Assembly: GCA_022457155.1 (NCBI GenBank)
Contig: JAJGOT010000361.1
Coordinates: forward strand, 682,001 to 746,000
Origin: Cladopsammia gracilis
Lineage: Eukaryota; Cnidaria; Anthozoa; Scleractinia; Dendrophylliidae
Direction of reading: 5' to 3'
DNA length: 64,000 bases
The notes beneath the pieces were generated by a model, which had not been told where the DNA came from, made no database searches, and saw only the letters and a list, made by a program, of their open reading frames with translations. The translations under genes were made by a program, and so were the position numbers. Shown piece after piece: positions 30,673 to 43,361 of the stretch (positions are counted from its first letter, which is position 1; each line of letters begins with the position of its first letter).

Positions 30673-31482
30673 TCAAAATCCACCAATCCAATACTGAGTT
30701 GTTGATGTGGACAAAGAACTGCACCTGAAAGAAGGATTTATTGCACCGTACTCGCCAAAATTGTCTTCGTTCTCAATTCCACCGTTGGGCTGTCCATCGA
30801 AGTCGCAACCCAGATCCCACCAGCTGTCGATGTGATAACTGTACTGGTTGCTGTACGGGGAATAAGCGGTACAGTTGCTGCAGCTGTTTCCTCGGATGTC
30901 GAGAAACTCGTACCGAGCGCACCGATCTGGACCAGGTACAGCGAGCAGATCGTTTTGGGCGAACGACGTGCGAAGATAATCACGGTAATCGATTCCATCG
31001 GTCGGGAAGTTACAAGTGGCGCGCCAGTGAGTGGAGACGTCTCTGATGGCCTTCATGAGGGACATTGACAGGCGGTAGCTGTCCCATTCAGGTGCATCTT
31101 GGTTGATTGGCATGTCGTGCAGATAGAGTGCTTTTCCCTTGAACGTGCCACTGTTTTGCAAGGAGTAAGACTGGATCAGGGTCCAAGCGGCACCAGGCTC
31201 AGAACCAAAGTCGCAGTAGACTGGGAAGGAAACGTTGTGTTGGTCCACAATGTTATAGATTCCATTTATTCTTACGTGTTTGAACTTCATAAGGTCTGTA
31301 CAGGATCCAGGAGGTGGCAAAATTTGACACTTGCGTCCTGAAATACGCGGCGGACATGTGCATTTGAACCTTCTTTTGTTGACGTCACACACTTCTTGAC
31401 AAGTGCCACCATGTTGACAGGGGATGGAGTCACAGCAAAAGTTATGACAGATTGGTTCGGAGCAGGACTGGCTTGAATCTCG
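30673..31482 (-). CDS. Exon 2 of PAN-EGF-fibrinogen gene A
   Basis: Begins RDSSQSCSEPICHNFCCDS after the acceptor at 31484-31483, then the EGF-like and fibrinogen-like modules, stop at 30673-30675. A GT inside the last codons (CTTTCAG|GTGCAG) could allow a different 3' end, but the frame as read ends in a family-like WIGGF. Confidence 0.82.
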   Translation of the reverse strand, partial: RDSSQSCSEPICHNFCCDSIPCQHGGTCQEVCDVNKRRFKCTCPPRISGRKCQILPPPGSCTDLMKFKHVRINGIYNIVDQHNVSFPVYCDFGSEPGAAWTLIQSYSLQNSGTFKGKALYLHDMPINQDAPEWDSYRLSMSLMKAIRDVSTHWRATCNFPTDGIDYRDYLRTSFAQNDLLAVPGPDRCARYEFLDIRGNSCSNCTAYSPYSNQYSYHIDSWWDLGCDFDGQPNGGIENEDNFGEYGAINPSFRCSSLSTSTTQYWIGGF

Positions 31483-32973
31483 CTATGAAAGAATTCATTG
31501 GTTTAAATTACTAAATGTTCTCGGCTAGTAATATATTAAACCTTTTGAAGTCATTCACCATATAGAAGAATTGGAGTGTGCTTGTTTCACGAGTCAAGTT
31601 TGAGCCCGAGTCAAGTTCGAGTCAAGTTTAAAAAAATATTTGTTTTTCCTCTTTTTTATCTCCATGCCTTTTCTATTATAATTCTTGTTGTCTAAATGAT
31701 CTCACAGTGGTAAACAGCCCGGTAAAAAGCTTAAAGAAAGGGAATGATTTTACATCAACCCCCCGTCTTCGCGGCTCCTGGTAATTTTAGAAACTACTTT
31801 TAAAAAACTGAACTGGCACAGCATGTTATTCAAGGAGCATTGTTGGGGACTTATTTACGTTGAACATATTTTAAGAAGATTAACTGCAGTAAAAAAATAT
31901 ATATCTATGCAAGAGCTTCAACAATGTTCCATCGTGATTCCGATATTAATAGTTTCGCCTTAAATGTTATAAAATAGTTTCTGTGATCGATTTATCAATA
32001 TACGTAAAGTGCTTTTGTTGCGATGATTCTAGGTTTCTTAAATTATTTGGTGCATATCGAAAGATATTTTTTTTAAAATAAAAACATGCACCGCCTTTGT
32101 TTTTAAAGTTAAAACCATCCTCCGGCCACGTCTTGTTCTAAAAAAAAAACATATAATAAAAAACAGACATAAAAAGGCGCCGTCGAAGACTGTCGTTTAG
32201 AATTCTTACAATCAACCTGTTTTTTCTTTAATTAATAAAGCTAAAATAAATTTTGCCAGTCTTTCTGTTTTCACTTTGAAGAAGCCGAAAGAAAAGAAAA
32301 AAAATTGAGTTTATAGACCGTTTCTAGCAAATATTATCTTTTGAGTTGTTCATAAGGTTAAATGACCCGCGGAAAATTTGCCATTTCTATTTTTGTCTGT
32401 CTTCGCCTGAATTTATGCAGCCAAAATGCGGTTGTTTTATATTTATTGCGGAATTTCAATTTTCTGCAATTTCTGGTAAGACAAAAGACGAAGACGAAAA
32501 AAAGTCGAAGATGGAGACTGTTTTCGGAATTTTCTCTGAATAAGTTTGATTTCAGGTGCTTTCTTATCGAAAAGAACCTCGAAATATCACGCTATGTCAC
32601 ACTTTCTTACCTTCATTTTAGGGTAACTCCGAACTGGTTCGTAATAAATGACCCCTGCTCTTTCCTTCACTGCTTCTGATGCCAGTTTTGTGTTAGCATC
32701 GTTCAGTTCACAATTTTCACTTTTGTTGACCTCGTTGAAGTTGAAGGAAAGACACTGGCATTTCCTCACACACATGTTGTAACATTCTTCCCAGGTCGAA
32801 ACGTTCAAAGTCTCGAAGACGTATCCCTCCAGAAGATAATCTTGTTTGGTGTCGGTTTTAAGTGAGAGAGACTTTTTCTCGCACATCGCACTTGCACACT
32901 GACCTTTGGAAGAGTGGATTGCAAAAAGTAACACAAGACACCGCAATACAAAATGGTTACGATCATCACCCAT
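30673..32973 (-). CDS. Secreted PAN/apple - EGF-like - fibrinogen-like protein, copy A (2 exons)
   Basis: Exon 1 is 32973-32611 and exon 2 is 31482-30673, joined in phase 0 (TGAAG|GTAAGA ... TTTCATAG|CGAGAT) to give 390 aa. Residues 1-25 are a signal peptide (LRCLVLLFAIHSSKG). About 45-115 is a PAN/apple-like module (TWEECYNMCVRKCQCLSFNF). About 130-170 is an EGF-like module (PCQHGGTCQEVC, CTCPPRISGRKC). From about 183 (SCTDLMKF, FPVYCDFGS) to the end is a fibrinogen-like domain closing with TTQYWIGGF. Such proteins are secreted, calcium-dependent lectin-like or matrix proteins in cnidarians; some coral skeletal-matrix proteins resemble this layout. Copy B at 38120-40393 is almost identical. 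Domain calls are good; ligand and tissue are unknown. Confidence 0.85.
32611..32973 (-). CDS. Exon 1 of PAN-EGF-fibrinogen gene A
   Basis: Starts at ATG 32973 (MGDDRNHFVLRCLVLLF). Contains the signal peptide and the PAN module (121 codons). Donor GTAAGA at 32610-32605. Asn-linked glycosylation sites (NVS, NKS) are visible. Confidence 0.83.
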
Positions 32974-34200
32974 CTCGTACTTGATCTCTTTTTATTTCAG
33001 GAACTTAAAATCGTCGGCTCAGTTAGCGAAAGTCTCCTACAAGGAATGAGAATGGTTTCAGGATATAGAAAGTAATCTCGCATTGCTTTGGTTTTGCATT
33101 GCTACGGCTTGTAATCGATTGGCTAAGACAATTCGCGCTACTTTTTCTAGCAATCACAAGTAAAACCAAAACCAAGTGTTACTTGTTGACATGCGTTTTC
33201 CGGCACTCGGCGGCGTCTCCATGTATTTGCTTCGAGATCTGATTGGTTCATCACTCGATAGTCTGCGTCTGTTGTTATTGGTCAGAGTAATTAATTTAGT
33301 TTTGGTTTCACGGCGCTCAATTGAAAACCGCTCTATCAAATGACCTTCAGTTGTATTACAAATTAATAAATGCAGGTGTTTTCGGCAGTAAGTTAATTCA
33401 CATCGTATAACAAAACAGCACGTTAGCAAGCGTTAGTTATAGTGGCTATTGCCATCAGTCAGTTAAGATTGGGGGGTGGGGGGTCCATAACAGCTAACAT
33501 TAAAATTTTACACCAAACAGAAACTAACAGTAAAAAATTGGTTGCAACCGTAAATGCAACCCTGGGACGTACAAGGGAGGTTTGAGGTTTCGGTAGATTT
33601 TTCATGTCAATAAAAAACTTTCATCAATCAATATTTTAGCTCATTTTTCTGTAGCTTTAGTTTCTATTTTTCTTGTTTTATTTTGAGCATGGCATTGCAT
33701 TTATTTGTTGTTGTAACTAATCATAAATTATCCATTCCTTATTTTCTTATCTATTGTTATTCATTTATTTTATAGTGAGCTTCTGTAACTGTTTAGTGCG
33801 CAGCAACCCGCCACCAATGTTGTGCCCATCCATAACAATTATCGGTAAGCCCCATGTAGTCCTCATGGAGGTATATTACCTTAGGATTCATAAGAGCTTG
33901 GTCACAATATAAATGTGAATTTTGTTTATATTAGGGATTGTTTTCAGTCAAACAGGTAACGTACGCGTAAAACAGGTGCGAATGCTATAATATGACTTTC
34001 CAAAATTTTCAACATTTCCGCGACCAAAGTTTAACAAATTTCTACCAAACTTTACTAAATTTCTATCATAGAAGTGCATTCAATGAGCCAAGAGTTTAGC
34101 TTGCATGCTGAAAAAGTTCGCATTCGCGTTCGTAATAAGCTGCCAGAAGAAAGTGTCTTAAAAAGCTTCTTCGCTAAACATCCTCCTGATAAAAATGTGC
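32974..34200. other. Upstream region of gene A, no further gene
   Basis: Likely promoter of gene A, repeated almost unchanged upstream of gene B (40394-41620). A 91-codon open frame at 33154-33429 exists in both units, but they are recent duplicates and it shows no domain, so I do not call it. A GACGTACAAGGGAGGTTT piece near 33565 resembles the TTAA element family. Confidence 0.45.
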
Positions 34201-35689
34201 CCTTAAGGTGGCTCCGTTGTTATTTCGGGCGCACTCGTCTATGACAAACTTTGTCTCATAACTTTTTTGGCTCTAAAGCGATGCTTCTAAAACTTTGCGA
34301 AAACTTACAGCTATTACCTAGCAATAATATGATAGAATTCGATTTTCATGGTTGAACAAAATCGCACCCTGTGAAAAATTTTGCTGTTATATTTGTGTTA
34401 AATTTCTGGAATCAGCTTACATTGACTTAATACATACCCTTACCAAGTTTCAGCAAAATCGCTGGGGCAGAAATGCGGAACAATTAACGCCATCAAAATT
34501 TAGCCCTAAAATTCTCTTAAAATTTTAAATACTTCATGCTCTTTGACAAAACAATCTACGAACCCAAATTTCTGGGTGAAGCCTTCCCAATGCTTGCTAA
34601 ATCTGAATTATAAGCCGATTGCAAAACGTGCGAACCGTTAAAAAGTATTCACTAGTTCTGTTAATATTATAAAATGCTCCAAACCCTGCTCAAATCTCCA
34701 ATGCTGCGTTTTCCATCATTTTTCGAAAATTATCCTGCAGTTTGGTGTCAAACTCCTTCCACATGAATTTCAAGGTACATACTGCAATACTTTTACATCG
34801 ATCGTTCGTTGAAAGGGCACGGTGAAAACCCGACGGTAAAAAAATATTAACTACATAAAATATGTATGATGCAGCAAGACGGCTCGTTGAATAAATGGTT
34901 CTGACATTGACGTATTAAAGGGTGAACGGAAGAAATTGAGGTTGGTTGGTTGGTTCTTTTAAGAGCAACTTAGGTCAAAAATTTGATTTTGAGAACTATT
35001 TTCCAAATTCTTCTTGACAGAAATTTATAGGCTACCTGTTGGTGGAATTTTAGATGTATAAAGCAGGTACATTGAGATGTCAGAATGCCGGCATCAAGAA
35101 TGGACAAACGGTATATCAGTAACCAGTTAAAAAAAACATGAGTACGTAATTCAGGAAAATGGTTGGAAAACTGTATAGTCAAAAACTCAAATAAAGAGAA
35201 AATGATTTAAGAGAACAGAACCCCATGTCCATTAATACTTATTTTCAATCTAATATTGGCTTGTGCCCATGCTGTGAAGGTTATTTGCATTCTCGCTACC
35301 ATGACCGCATGGTCTTTATTCCACAGAAAATCTGTTATATATCAGGTAGCTCTCATTATTGCTGGAGAGGTATTTTGTTTGTACAACGAAGGGAAATCGC
35401 GTGTTGTGTGAGGTTGTGAAAATCAACAATTCCGCCAACTTTAAAATTGCATGACATCATTCAAACTGACCAATCAAAAATTTTATTGTAAAATGTAAAA
35501 TTGTCAAAGTGCCACCTGGAAGCTAATATTTCTCTAAAATTCTACCAAATTTTACTCATTGTCTAAAATTCGTTTTGGTGTCTAACATTCTCAAAAAAAA
35601 TCTGGAATTTTGTATCCAAGCCTAGTTTTCATAAACAACCCTATTTTAAAAACAAACTTTGAAATTTAACTGCATGTGATAATTTGCAA
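34201..35689. other. Non-coding part of unit 1 starting with TTAAGGTGGCTCC
   Basis: Begins with the TTAA-type element end found at 456 and continues without a recognisable right end. Near-identical to 41620-43111. The end of the segment (AACTGCATGTGATAATTTGC) belongs to the element family of 393-1673. Confidence 0.45.
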
Positions 35690-36290
35690 ACTCGTGAACA
35701 GCAGAATGACAACTTGGTCCTCACCGGGTGGTAGGCGCAACAAAAATGACAGGTTGACAAAATTGAACGTTCCCTTCCCTGTGGGGTTTGATTTTACCCT
35801 GGTACCCAGTGTTGACCTCGCACCGTGGTCTCTTCTGTCCTTCACGCTCTCTGGCGCCTATTTTGCAGTGCTATGTGATTTTGTGGAGTAGCTTGTTCGT
35901 CATAATCAACAAGGGATGTTCAAGTTGTTCGAAGAAATGCAATTTAACGTTATTCTACTGCGAGGACGACCAGTCAGAATGGGAGCAGCACCTATTTTTG
36001 TGCGAAAAATGAGCCATTTGTGGACACGTGTCGAACGCCGAAAGCTCCGAACTCTCCTTCCTTTCCATTATATTATACAAGGTTAGATAAATGGACTAAA
36101 AATCGTTCAAATAGCGTAGAAACACTGTATAAAGATAGAATACGACACCAGTAAATACGACACCAGTAAATGTTTCAACGATTTTATTCAGCAATTTTGA
36201 TTTTATATATTGCTTAAAACGTTGAATTCGAAATTCCATACAATGTCTTATATTTTCAAATGTCATTAATATGCAAACATTACGCTTGGG
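35690..36290. other. Segment specific to unit 1
   Basis: About 600 bp that replace the 43112-43950 segment of unit 2. It has a short direct repeat (ATACGACACCAGTAAAT twice, near 36140-36172). I recognise no domain in its short frames. Confidence 0.5.
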
Positions 36291-37871
36291 TTTCCTGTGC
36301 CCAAACTGAAAGCCAAAATGCAACCGTGGACAGCTGTTTCGACCTGGTTGGGTCTCTTCAGCACGGTGTTGCAGCAAAAAGAATGCAGTTGGACTTAACT
36401 GCAGAAAATGAACTGAAGTAGAAGATCGGATATCCTATTATTAAAGACTCCAAAAGCACTGTTTATAAGCTAAAATGCTTCCGAGAAAGGAAATCTAGTG
36501 TCATCTTTGGGGATGAGATATTCCAATTAAATCTCGACCTCATTATCTAAAGGAAGTCCATACATAACTTATCTGTAATTATTTCAGAAGAAATATCTAG
36601 AATTTTAAAAGATCTCTACATGTGTGCGAATAGATTTCGTTTCATGTTTCATATTCTAACACAGTTGATAACATTTTTCTAAATATTTTTAGCTCATTTA
36701 CTTAAGGAAATGGCGAAATTTGTCACGTGACAATCATAAAAGCCATTTCCTATGTTCCTACTAAATGTTCATTATTTATATCAGTTAGCCTTATGACACA
36801 TGATTGAAAATTGAAATCCAAGATGGCGGATCCAAGATGGCAGCCATTCGGGTGATGATGCAATTTTCGTCGTAGGTAATGTAAATCACGTCGTGACCTA
36901 CTTGGACGTACTATAAACCTTCAAGTTTCATAATAGCTTTTACTTAAGTATACGGAGGAGGGGTGAGAGGTGGGTAGATCTCCCAGGTTCCAGAAGACCG
37001 AAAGAGCTCTTGCTCACATTTTGAGAAGTAAGTTCATATGGTGATAACGGTGTCGCATATAATGTTATGTACATTCCACCTTTCAACTTCTCTCGATAGA
37101 ACCCTGACTCATTATAAAATGAAAGGAATACTCTAAATTATAGGATTATATATAAATCCTTTATGAAACTCTCTCAGTTTTACAAGCCTTCCCCCTTTTT
37201 ATGGAGTAAGAAATTTATTAAGCCCTTCCCCCCACCCCCTCCCTCCTTTTCATTTACAACCAAACAATAAATGATGACAGACTGTATTACCAGTACATTT
37301 TTAGCGTACCAATCCGGGCATAAATTCAGTGTTCTAGATAAGAGAAGGGTCTCAGGTCAAAAACCCGACAAGGCTGACTTCCTAACCTGACAAATCAATT
37401 GGCTAACTTAAGAAGATTTAGAGGGACCCACAACCTGTTGACCCCTTAAAATTATTCAATGACTTCCTGCCTTTGAAAGTTAACTGGAACACTGCACAAA
37501 TTCATATGCAGTACTCTCGGGCATTGTGGGAAACATCATACAGGTACTTGCACTTGTACATAGAAATCTGAGTGACGTATTTTCTAGTTAAGTTTAACAT
37601 AGTTATCCACTTGGGGGAAACTATTGGAATTCATGAATTACAAAAAATGATTGGTGAACTGCTGGCGTTTCCCTCAATTATAATAAGCCCGCCTATAAAG
37701 CCCGCCATCAAACGTGTATAAAATAAATCCCCCCCCCCCCCCTCCCCCCGATCCCGGGGGCTTAATAGAGGATTTACGGTATATCTATCCAAAAGAAGGA
37801 TTTGAAGGTGTCCGTACTCATTTTTCTGAAAGGGAAAAGGCGAAACTTACATTTTGCTATACATTAATTTA

Positions 37872-37983
37872 ACACAATAGAAATTCTCTGAGCGGACACT
37901 CTCGTAAGCGAACAGTTCTACTTAATCTACTTCGCCCCGTTTGCACACTCTCGAGGGTGTCTGTTTACGGGAGCTTCGACTGT
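37872..37983. mobile_element. Short mariner-like MITE, unit 2, internally deleted
   Basis: Counterpart of 30388-30545. About 50 bp of the interior are missing, and the left end has mutated (ACAATAGAA). Confidence 0.5.
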
Positions 37984-38119
37984 CCCCTTAAAATATAGGG
38001 GGGGGGGGGGGGGGCAGAGCGACGTGAATAAGGGGGTGGGGTGGGGGGAGGTTGGGGTGAAGTGAAAATGTTAGAGACATAATCCACCACTGTAAATCCC
38101 CATGCATGACGTGGCTCCT

Positions 38120-38929
38120 TCAAAATCCACCTATCCAATACTGAGTTGTTGATGTGGACAAAGAACTGCACCTGAAAGAAGGATTTATTGCACCGTACTC
38201 GCCAAAATTGTCTTCGTTCTCAATTCCACCGTTGGGCTGTCCATCGAAGTCGCAACCCAGATCCCACCAGCTGTCGATGTGATAACCGTACTGGTTGCTG
38301 TACGGGGAATAAGCGGTACAGTTGCTGCAGCTGTTTCCTCGAATGTCGAGAAACTCGTACCGAGCGCACCGATCTGGACCAGGTACAGCGAACAGATCGT
38401 TTTGGGCGAACGACGTGCGAATATAATCACGGTAATCGATTCCATCGGTCGGGAAGTTACAAGTGGCGCGCCAGTGAGTGGAGACGTCTCTGATGGCCTT
38501 CATGAGGGACATTGACAGGCGGTAGCTGTCCCATTCAGGTGCATCTTGGTTGATTGGCATGTCGTGCAGATAGAGTGCTTTTCCCTTGAATGTGCCACTG
38601 TTTTGCAAGGAGTAAGACTGGATCAGGGTCCAAGCGGCACCAGGCTCAGAACCAAAGTCGCAGTAGACTGGGAAGGAAACGTTGTGTTGGTCCACAATGT
38701 TATAGATTCCATTTACTCTTACGTGTTTGAACTTCATAAGGTCTGTACAGGATCCAGGAGGTGGCAAAATTTGACACTTGCGTCCTGAAATACGCGGCGG
38801 ACATGTGCATTTGAACCTTCTTTTGTTGACGTCACACACTTCTTGACAAGTGCCACCATGTTGACAGGGGGTGGAGTCACAGCAAAAGTTATGACAGATT
38901 GGTTCGGAGCAGGACTGGCTTGAATCTTG
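38120..38929 (-). CDS. Exon 2 of PAN-EGF-fibrinogen gene B
   Basis: Begins QDSSQSCSEPICHNF after the acceptor at 38931-38930. EGF-like and fibrinogen-like modules as in A, stop at 38120-38122. Confidence 0.82.
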   Translation of the reverse strand, partial: QDSSQSCSEPICHNFCCDSTPCQHGGTCQEVCDVNKRRFKCTCPPRISGRKCQILPPPGSCTDLMKFKHVRVNGIYNIVDQHNVSFPVYCDFGSEPGAAWTLIQSYSLQNSGTFKGKALYLHDMPINQDAPEWDSYRLSMSLMKAIRDVSTHWRATCNFPTDGIDYRDYIRTSFAQNDLFAVPGPDRCARYEFLDIRGNSCSNCTAYSPYSNQYGYHIDSWWDLGCDFDGQPNGGIENEDNFGEYGAINPSFRCSSLSTSTTQYWIGGF

Positions 38930-40393
38930 CTATGAAAGAATTTATTGGTTTAAATTACTAAATGTTCTCGGCTAGTAATATATTAAACCTTTTGAAGTCA
39001 TTCACCATATAGAAGAATTGGAGTGTGCTTATTTCACGAGTCAAGTTTGAGCCCGAGTCAAGTTCGAGTCAAGTTTAAAAAAATATTTGTTTTTCCTCTT
39101 TTTTATCTCCATGCCTTTTCTATTATAATTCTTGTTGTCTAAATGATCTCACAGTGGTAAACAGCCCGGTAAAAAGCTTAAAGAAAGGGAATGATTTTAC
39201 ATCAACCCCCCGTCTTCGCGGCTCCTGGTAATTTTAGAAACTACTTTTAAAAAACTGAACTGCCACAGCATGTTATTCAAGGAGCATTGTTGGGGACTTA
39301 TTTACGTTGAACATATTTTAAGAAGATTAACTGCAGTAAAAAAATATATATCTATGCAAAAGCTTCAACAATGTTCCATCGTGATTCTGATATTAATAGT
39401 TTCGCCTTAAATGTTATAAAATAGTTTCTGTGATCGATTTATCAATATACGTAAAGTGCTTTTGTTGCGATGATTCTAGGTTTCTTAAATTATTTTGTGC
39501 ATGCTCGAAAGACATTTCTTGTCTTTTAAATAAGAACATGCACCGCCTTTGTTTTTAAAGTTGAAACCATCCTCCGGCCACATCTTGTCCTAACTTCCAT
39601 AAAAAAATAATAAAGTAAAAAAAAACGCGCCGACGAAGACTGTTGTTTTGAATTTTTACAATCGACCTGTTTTTTTTCTTTAATTAATAAAGCTAAAAGA
39701 AATTTTGCCAGTCTTTCTGTTTTCACTTTGAAGAAGCCGAAAGAAAAGAAAAAAAATGAGTTCAAAAACAGTTTTAGCAAACATTATCTTTTGAGTTGTT
39801 TATAAGGTTAAAAGACCTGCTGAAAATTTGCCATTTATATTGTTTTTCTTTTCGCCTGAATTTATGCAGCCAAAATGCGGTTGTTTTGTATATATTGTGG
39901 AATTTCAATTTTCTGCAATTTCTGATAAATCAAAAGACGAAGAAGAAAAAAATTCGAAGATGGAGACTGTTTTCGGAATTTTCTTCTCGAAAAGAACTTT
40001 AAAATATCACACTATGTTACACTTCCTTACCTTCATTTTAGGGTAACTCCTGACTGGTTCGTAATAAATGACCCCTGCTCTTTCCTTCACTGCTTCTGAT
40101 GCCAGTTTTGTGTTAGCATCGTTCAGCTCACAGTTTTCAGTTTTGTTGACCTCGTTGAAGTTGAAGGAAAGACACTGGCATTTCCTCACACACATGTTGT
40201 AACATTCTTCCCAGGTCGAAACGTTCAAAGTCTCGAAGACGTATCCCTCCAGAAGAGAATCTTGTTTGGTGTCGGTTTTAAGTGAGAGAGACTTTTTCTC
40301 GCACATCGCACTTGCACACTGACCTTTGGAAGAGTGGATTGCAAAAAGTAACACAAGACACCGCAATACAAAATGGTTACGATCATCACCCAT
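38120..40393 (-). CDS. Secreted PAN/apple - EGF-like - fibrinogen-like protein, copy B (2 exons)
   Basis: Exon 1 is 40393-40031 and exon 2 is 38929-38120, with the same splice sites, phase and length (390 aa) as copy A. The frame is intact. Differences from A are few: for example Tyr/Ser in KQDYLLEG, Ser/Thr in NKSEN, Arg/Gln at the first codon of exon 2, Ile/Val in HVRINGIY, Leu/Ile in RDYLRTS, Leu/Phe in NDLLAVP and Ser/Gly in NQYSYH. This marks a recent duplication with both copies still open. The upstream DNA is also duplicated, so both may be expressed alike. Role as for copy A: a secreted lectin-like or matrix protein, inferred from domains. Confidence 0.85.
40031..40393 (-). CDS. Exon 1 of PAN-EGF-fibrinogen gene B
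   Basis: Signal peptide and PAN module, 121 codons, start ATG at 40393, donor GTAAGG at 40030-40025. Confidence 0.83.
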
Positions 40394-43069
40394 CTCGTAC
40401 TTGATCTCTTTTTATTTCAGGAACTTAAAATCGTCGGCTCAGTTAGCGAAAGTCTCCTACAAGGAATGAGAATGGTTTCAGGATATAGAAAGTAATCTCG
40501 CGATTGCGTTGGTTTTGCATTGCTACGGCTTGTAATCGATTGGCTAAGACAATTCGCGCTACTTTTAATAGCAATCACAAGTAAAACCAAAACCAAGTGT
40601 TACTTGTTGACATGCGTTTTCCGGCACTCGGCGGCGTCTCCATGTATTTGCTTCGAGATCTGATTGGTTCATCACTCGATAGTCTGCGTCTGTTGTTATT
40701 GGTCAGAGTAATTAATTTAGTTTTGGTTTTACGGTGCTCAATTGAAAGCCGCTCTATCAAATGACCTTCAGTTGTATTACAAATTAATAAATGCAGGTGT
40801 TTTCGGCAGTAAGTTAATTCACAACGTATAACAAAACAGCACGTTAGCAAGCGTTAGTTATAGTGGCTATTGCCATCAGTCAGTTAAGATTGGGGGGTGG
40901 GGGGTCCATAACAGCTAACATTAAAATTTTACACCAAACAGAAACTAACAGTAAAAAATTGGTTGCAACCGTAAATGCAACCCTGCGACGTACAAGGGAG
41001 GTTTGGGGTTTCGGTGGATTTTTCATGTTAATAAAAAACTTTCGTCAATCAATATTTTAGCTCATTTTTCTGTAGCTTTAGTTTCTATTTTTCTTGTTTT
41101 ATTTTGAGCATGGCATTGCATTTATTTGTTGTTGTAACTAATCATAAATTATCCATTCCTTATTTTCTTATCTATTGTTATTCATTTATTTTATAGTGAG
41201 CTTCTGTAACTGTTTAGTGCGCAGCAACCCTCCACCAATGTTGTGCCCATCCATAACAATTATCGGTAAGCCCCGTGTAGTCCTCATGGAGGTATATTAC
41301 CTTAGGATTCATAAGTGCTTGGTCACAATATAAATGTGAATTTTGTTTATATTAAGGATTGTTTTCAGTCAAACAGGTAACGTACGCGTAAAACAGGTGC
41401 GAATGCTATAATATGACTTTCCAAAATTTTCAACATTTCCGCGACCAAAGTTTAACAAATTTCTACCAAACTTTACTAAATTTCTATCATATAAGTGCAT
41501 TCAATGAGCCAAGAGTTTAGCTTGCATGTTGAAAAAGTTCGCATTCGCGTTCTTATTAAGCTACCAGAAGAAAGTGTCTTAAAAAGCTTCTTCGCTAAAC
41601 ATCCTTCTGATAAAAATGTGCCCTTAAGGTGGCTCCGTTGTTATTTCGGGCGCACTCGTCTATAACAAACTTTGTCTCGTAACTTTTTCGGCTCTAAAGC
41701 GATGCTTCTAAAACTTTGCGAAAACTTACAGCTATTACCTAGCAATAATATGATAGAATTCGATTTTCATGGTTGAACAAAATCGCACCCTGTGAAAAAT
41801 TTTGCTGTTATATTTGTGTTAAATTTCTGGAATCAGCTTACATTGACTTAATACATACCCTTACCAAGTTTCAGCAAAATCGTTGGAGCAGAAATGCGGA
41901 AGAATTAACGCCATCAAAATTTAGCCCTAAAATTCTCTTAAAATTTTAAATACTTCATGCTCTTTGACAAAACAATCTACGAACCCAAATTTCTGGGTGA
42001 AGCCTTCCCAATGCTTGCTAAATCTGAATTATAAGCCGATTGCAAATCGTGCGAACCGTTAAAAAGTATTCACTAGTTCTGTAAATATTATAAAATGCTC
42101 CAAACCCTGCTCAAATCTCCAATGCTGCGTTTTCCATCATTTTTCGAAAATTATCCTGCAGTTTGGTGTCAAACTCCTTCCACGTGAATTTCAAGGTACT
42201 GCAATACTTTTACATCGATCGTTCGTTGAAAGGGCACGGTGAAAACCCGACGGTAAAAAATATTAACTACATAAAATATGTATGATGTAGCAAGACGGCT
42301 CGTTGAATAAATGGTTCTGACATTGACGTATTAAAGGGTGAACGGAAGAAATTGAGGTTGGTTGGTTGGTTCTTTTAAGAGCAACTTAGGTCAAAAATTT
42401 GATTTTGAGAACTATTTTCCAAATTCTTCTTGACAGAAATTTATAGGCTACCTGTTGGTGGAATTTTAGATGTATAAAGCAGGTACATTGAGATGTCAGA
42501 ATGCCGGCATCAAGAATGGACAAACGGTATATCAGTAACCAGTTAAAAAAAAACATGAGTACGTAATTCAGGAAAATGGTTGGAAAACTGTATAGTCAAA
42601 AACTCAAATAAAGAGAAAATGATTTAAGAGAACAAAAGCCCATGTCCATTAATACTTATTTTCAATCTAATATTGGCTTGTGCCCATGCTGTGAAGGTTA
42701 TTTGCATTCTCGCTACCATGACCGCATGGTCTTTATTCCACAGAAAATCTGTCATATATCAGGTAGCTCTCATTATTGCTGGAGAGGTATTTTGTTTGTA
42801 CAACGAAGGGAAATCGCGTGTTGTGTGAGGTTGTGAAAATCAACAATCCCGCCAACTTTAAAACTGCATGACATCATTCAAACTGACCAATCAAAAATTT
42901 TATTGTAAAATGTAAAATTGTCAAAGTGCCACCTGGAAGCTAATATTTCTCTAAAATTCTACCAAATTTTACTCATTGTCTAAAATTCGTTTTGGTGTCT
43001 AACATTCTCAAAAAAAATCTGGAATTTTGTATCCAAGCCTAGTTTTCATAAACAACCCTATTTTAAAAA

Positions 43070-43361
43070 CAAACTTTGAAATTTAACTGCATGTGATAAT
43101 TTGCAAACTCAGTGATGCATGAATGGTAAGCGGCCGCACACGCAGCGCCAATTTTGTTATCATGTTGAACAAAATCTTCTTATTTGGTTGTTTTAAATTT
43201 CTTCTTCTTATTTCTTAGTAAAATTGTTCCAAATAAATTCGAAAGATTGTTAACGGCTTTCGATTCCTTTTGATTAACGTCCACCAAACTCAAGTTTAAC
43301 CTTCTGGAATGAAGTGTGATTGAAGTGTGATGGGTCGCGTGTTTTAAAATGGTAACCGCTG
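43070..43361. mobile_element. Right half of a CAGCGGTTACC-family element
   Basis: Matches 1310-1673 and 57150-57399 (CAGTGATGCATGAATGGTAA, CGCAGCGCCAATTTTGTTAT) and ends GGTAACCGCTG. It shows the site without the TTAA remnant found at 1417-1445. Confidence 0.65.

Larger units (their letters stand above)
28831..36381. repeat. Tandem duplication unit 1 (~7.55 kb)
   Basis: Directly repeated as 36386-44049 with few differences up to 35690. AGCAAAAAG stands before the unit (28822-28830), at the junction (36373-36381) and at the end of unit 2 (44041-44049). Each unit carries one PAN-EGF-fibrinogen-like gene on the minus strand. The segment 35690-36290 is not shared with unit 2. Confidence 0.93.

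Noticed and set aside
33154..33429. 91-codon open frame found in both tandem units (also 40575-40850)
   Set aside because: Conservation only reflects the recent duplication; no signal peptide, domain or splice context.
35225..35419. 64-codon open frame found in both units (also 42642-42836)
   Set aside because: Same reason; no recognisable domain.
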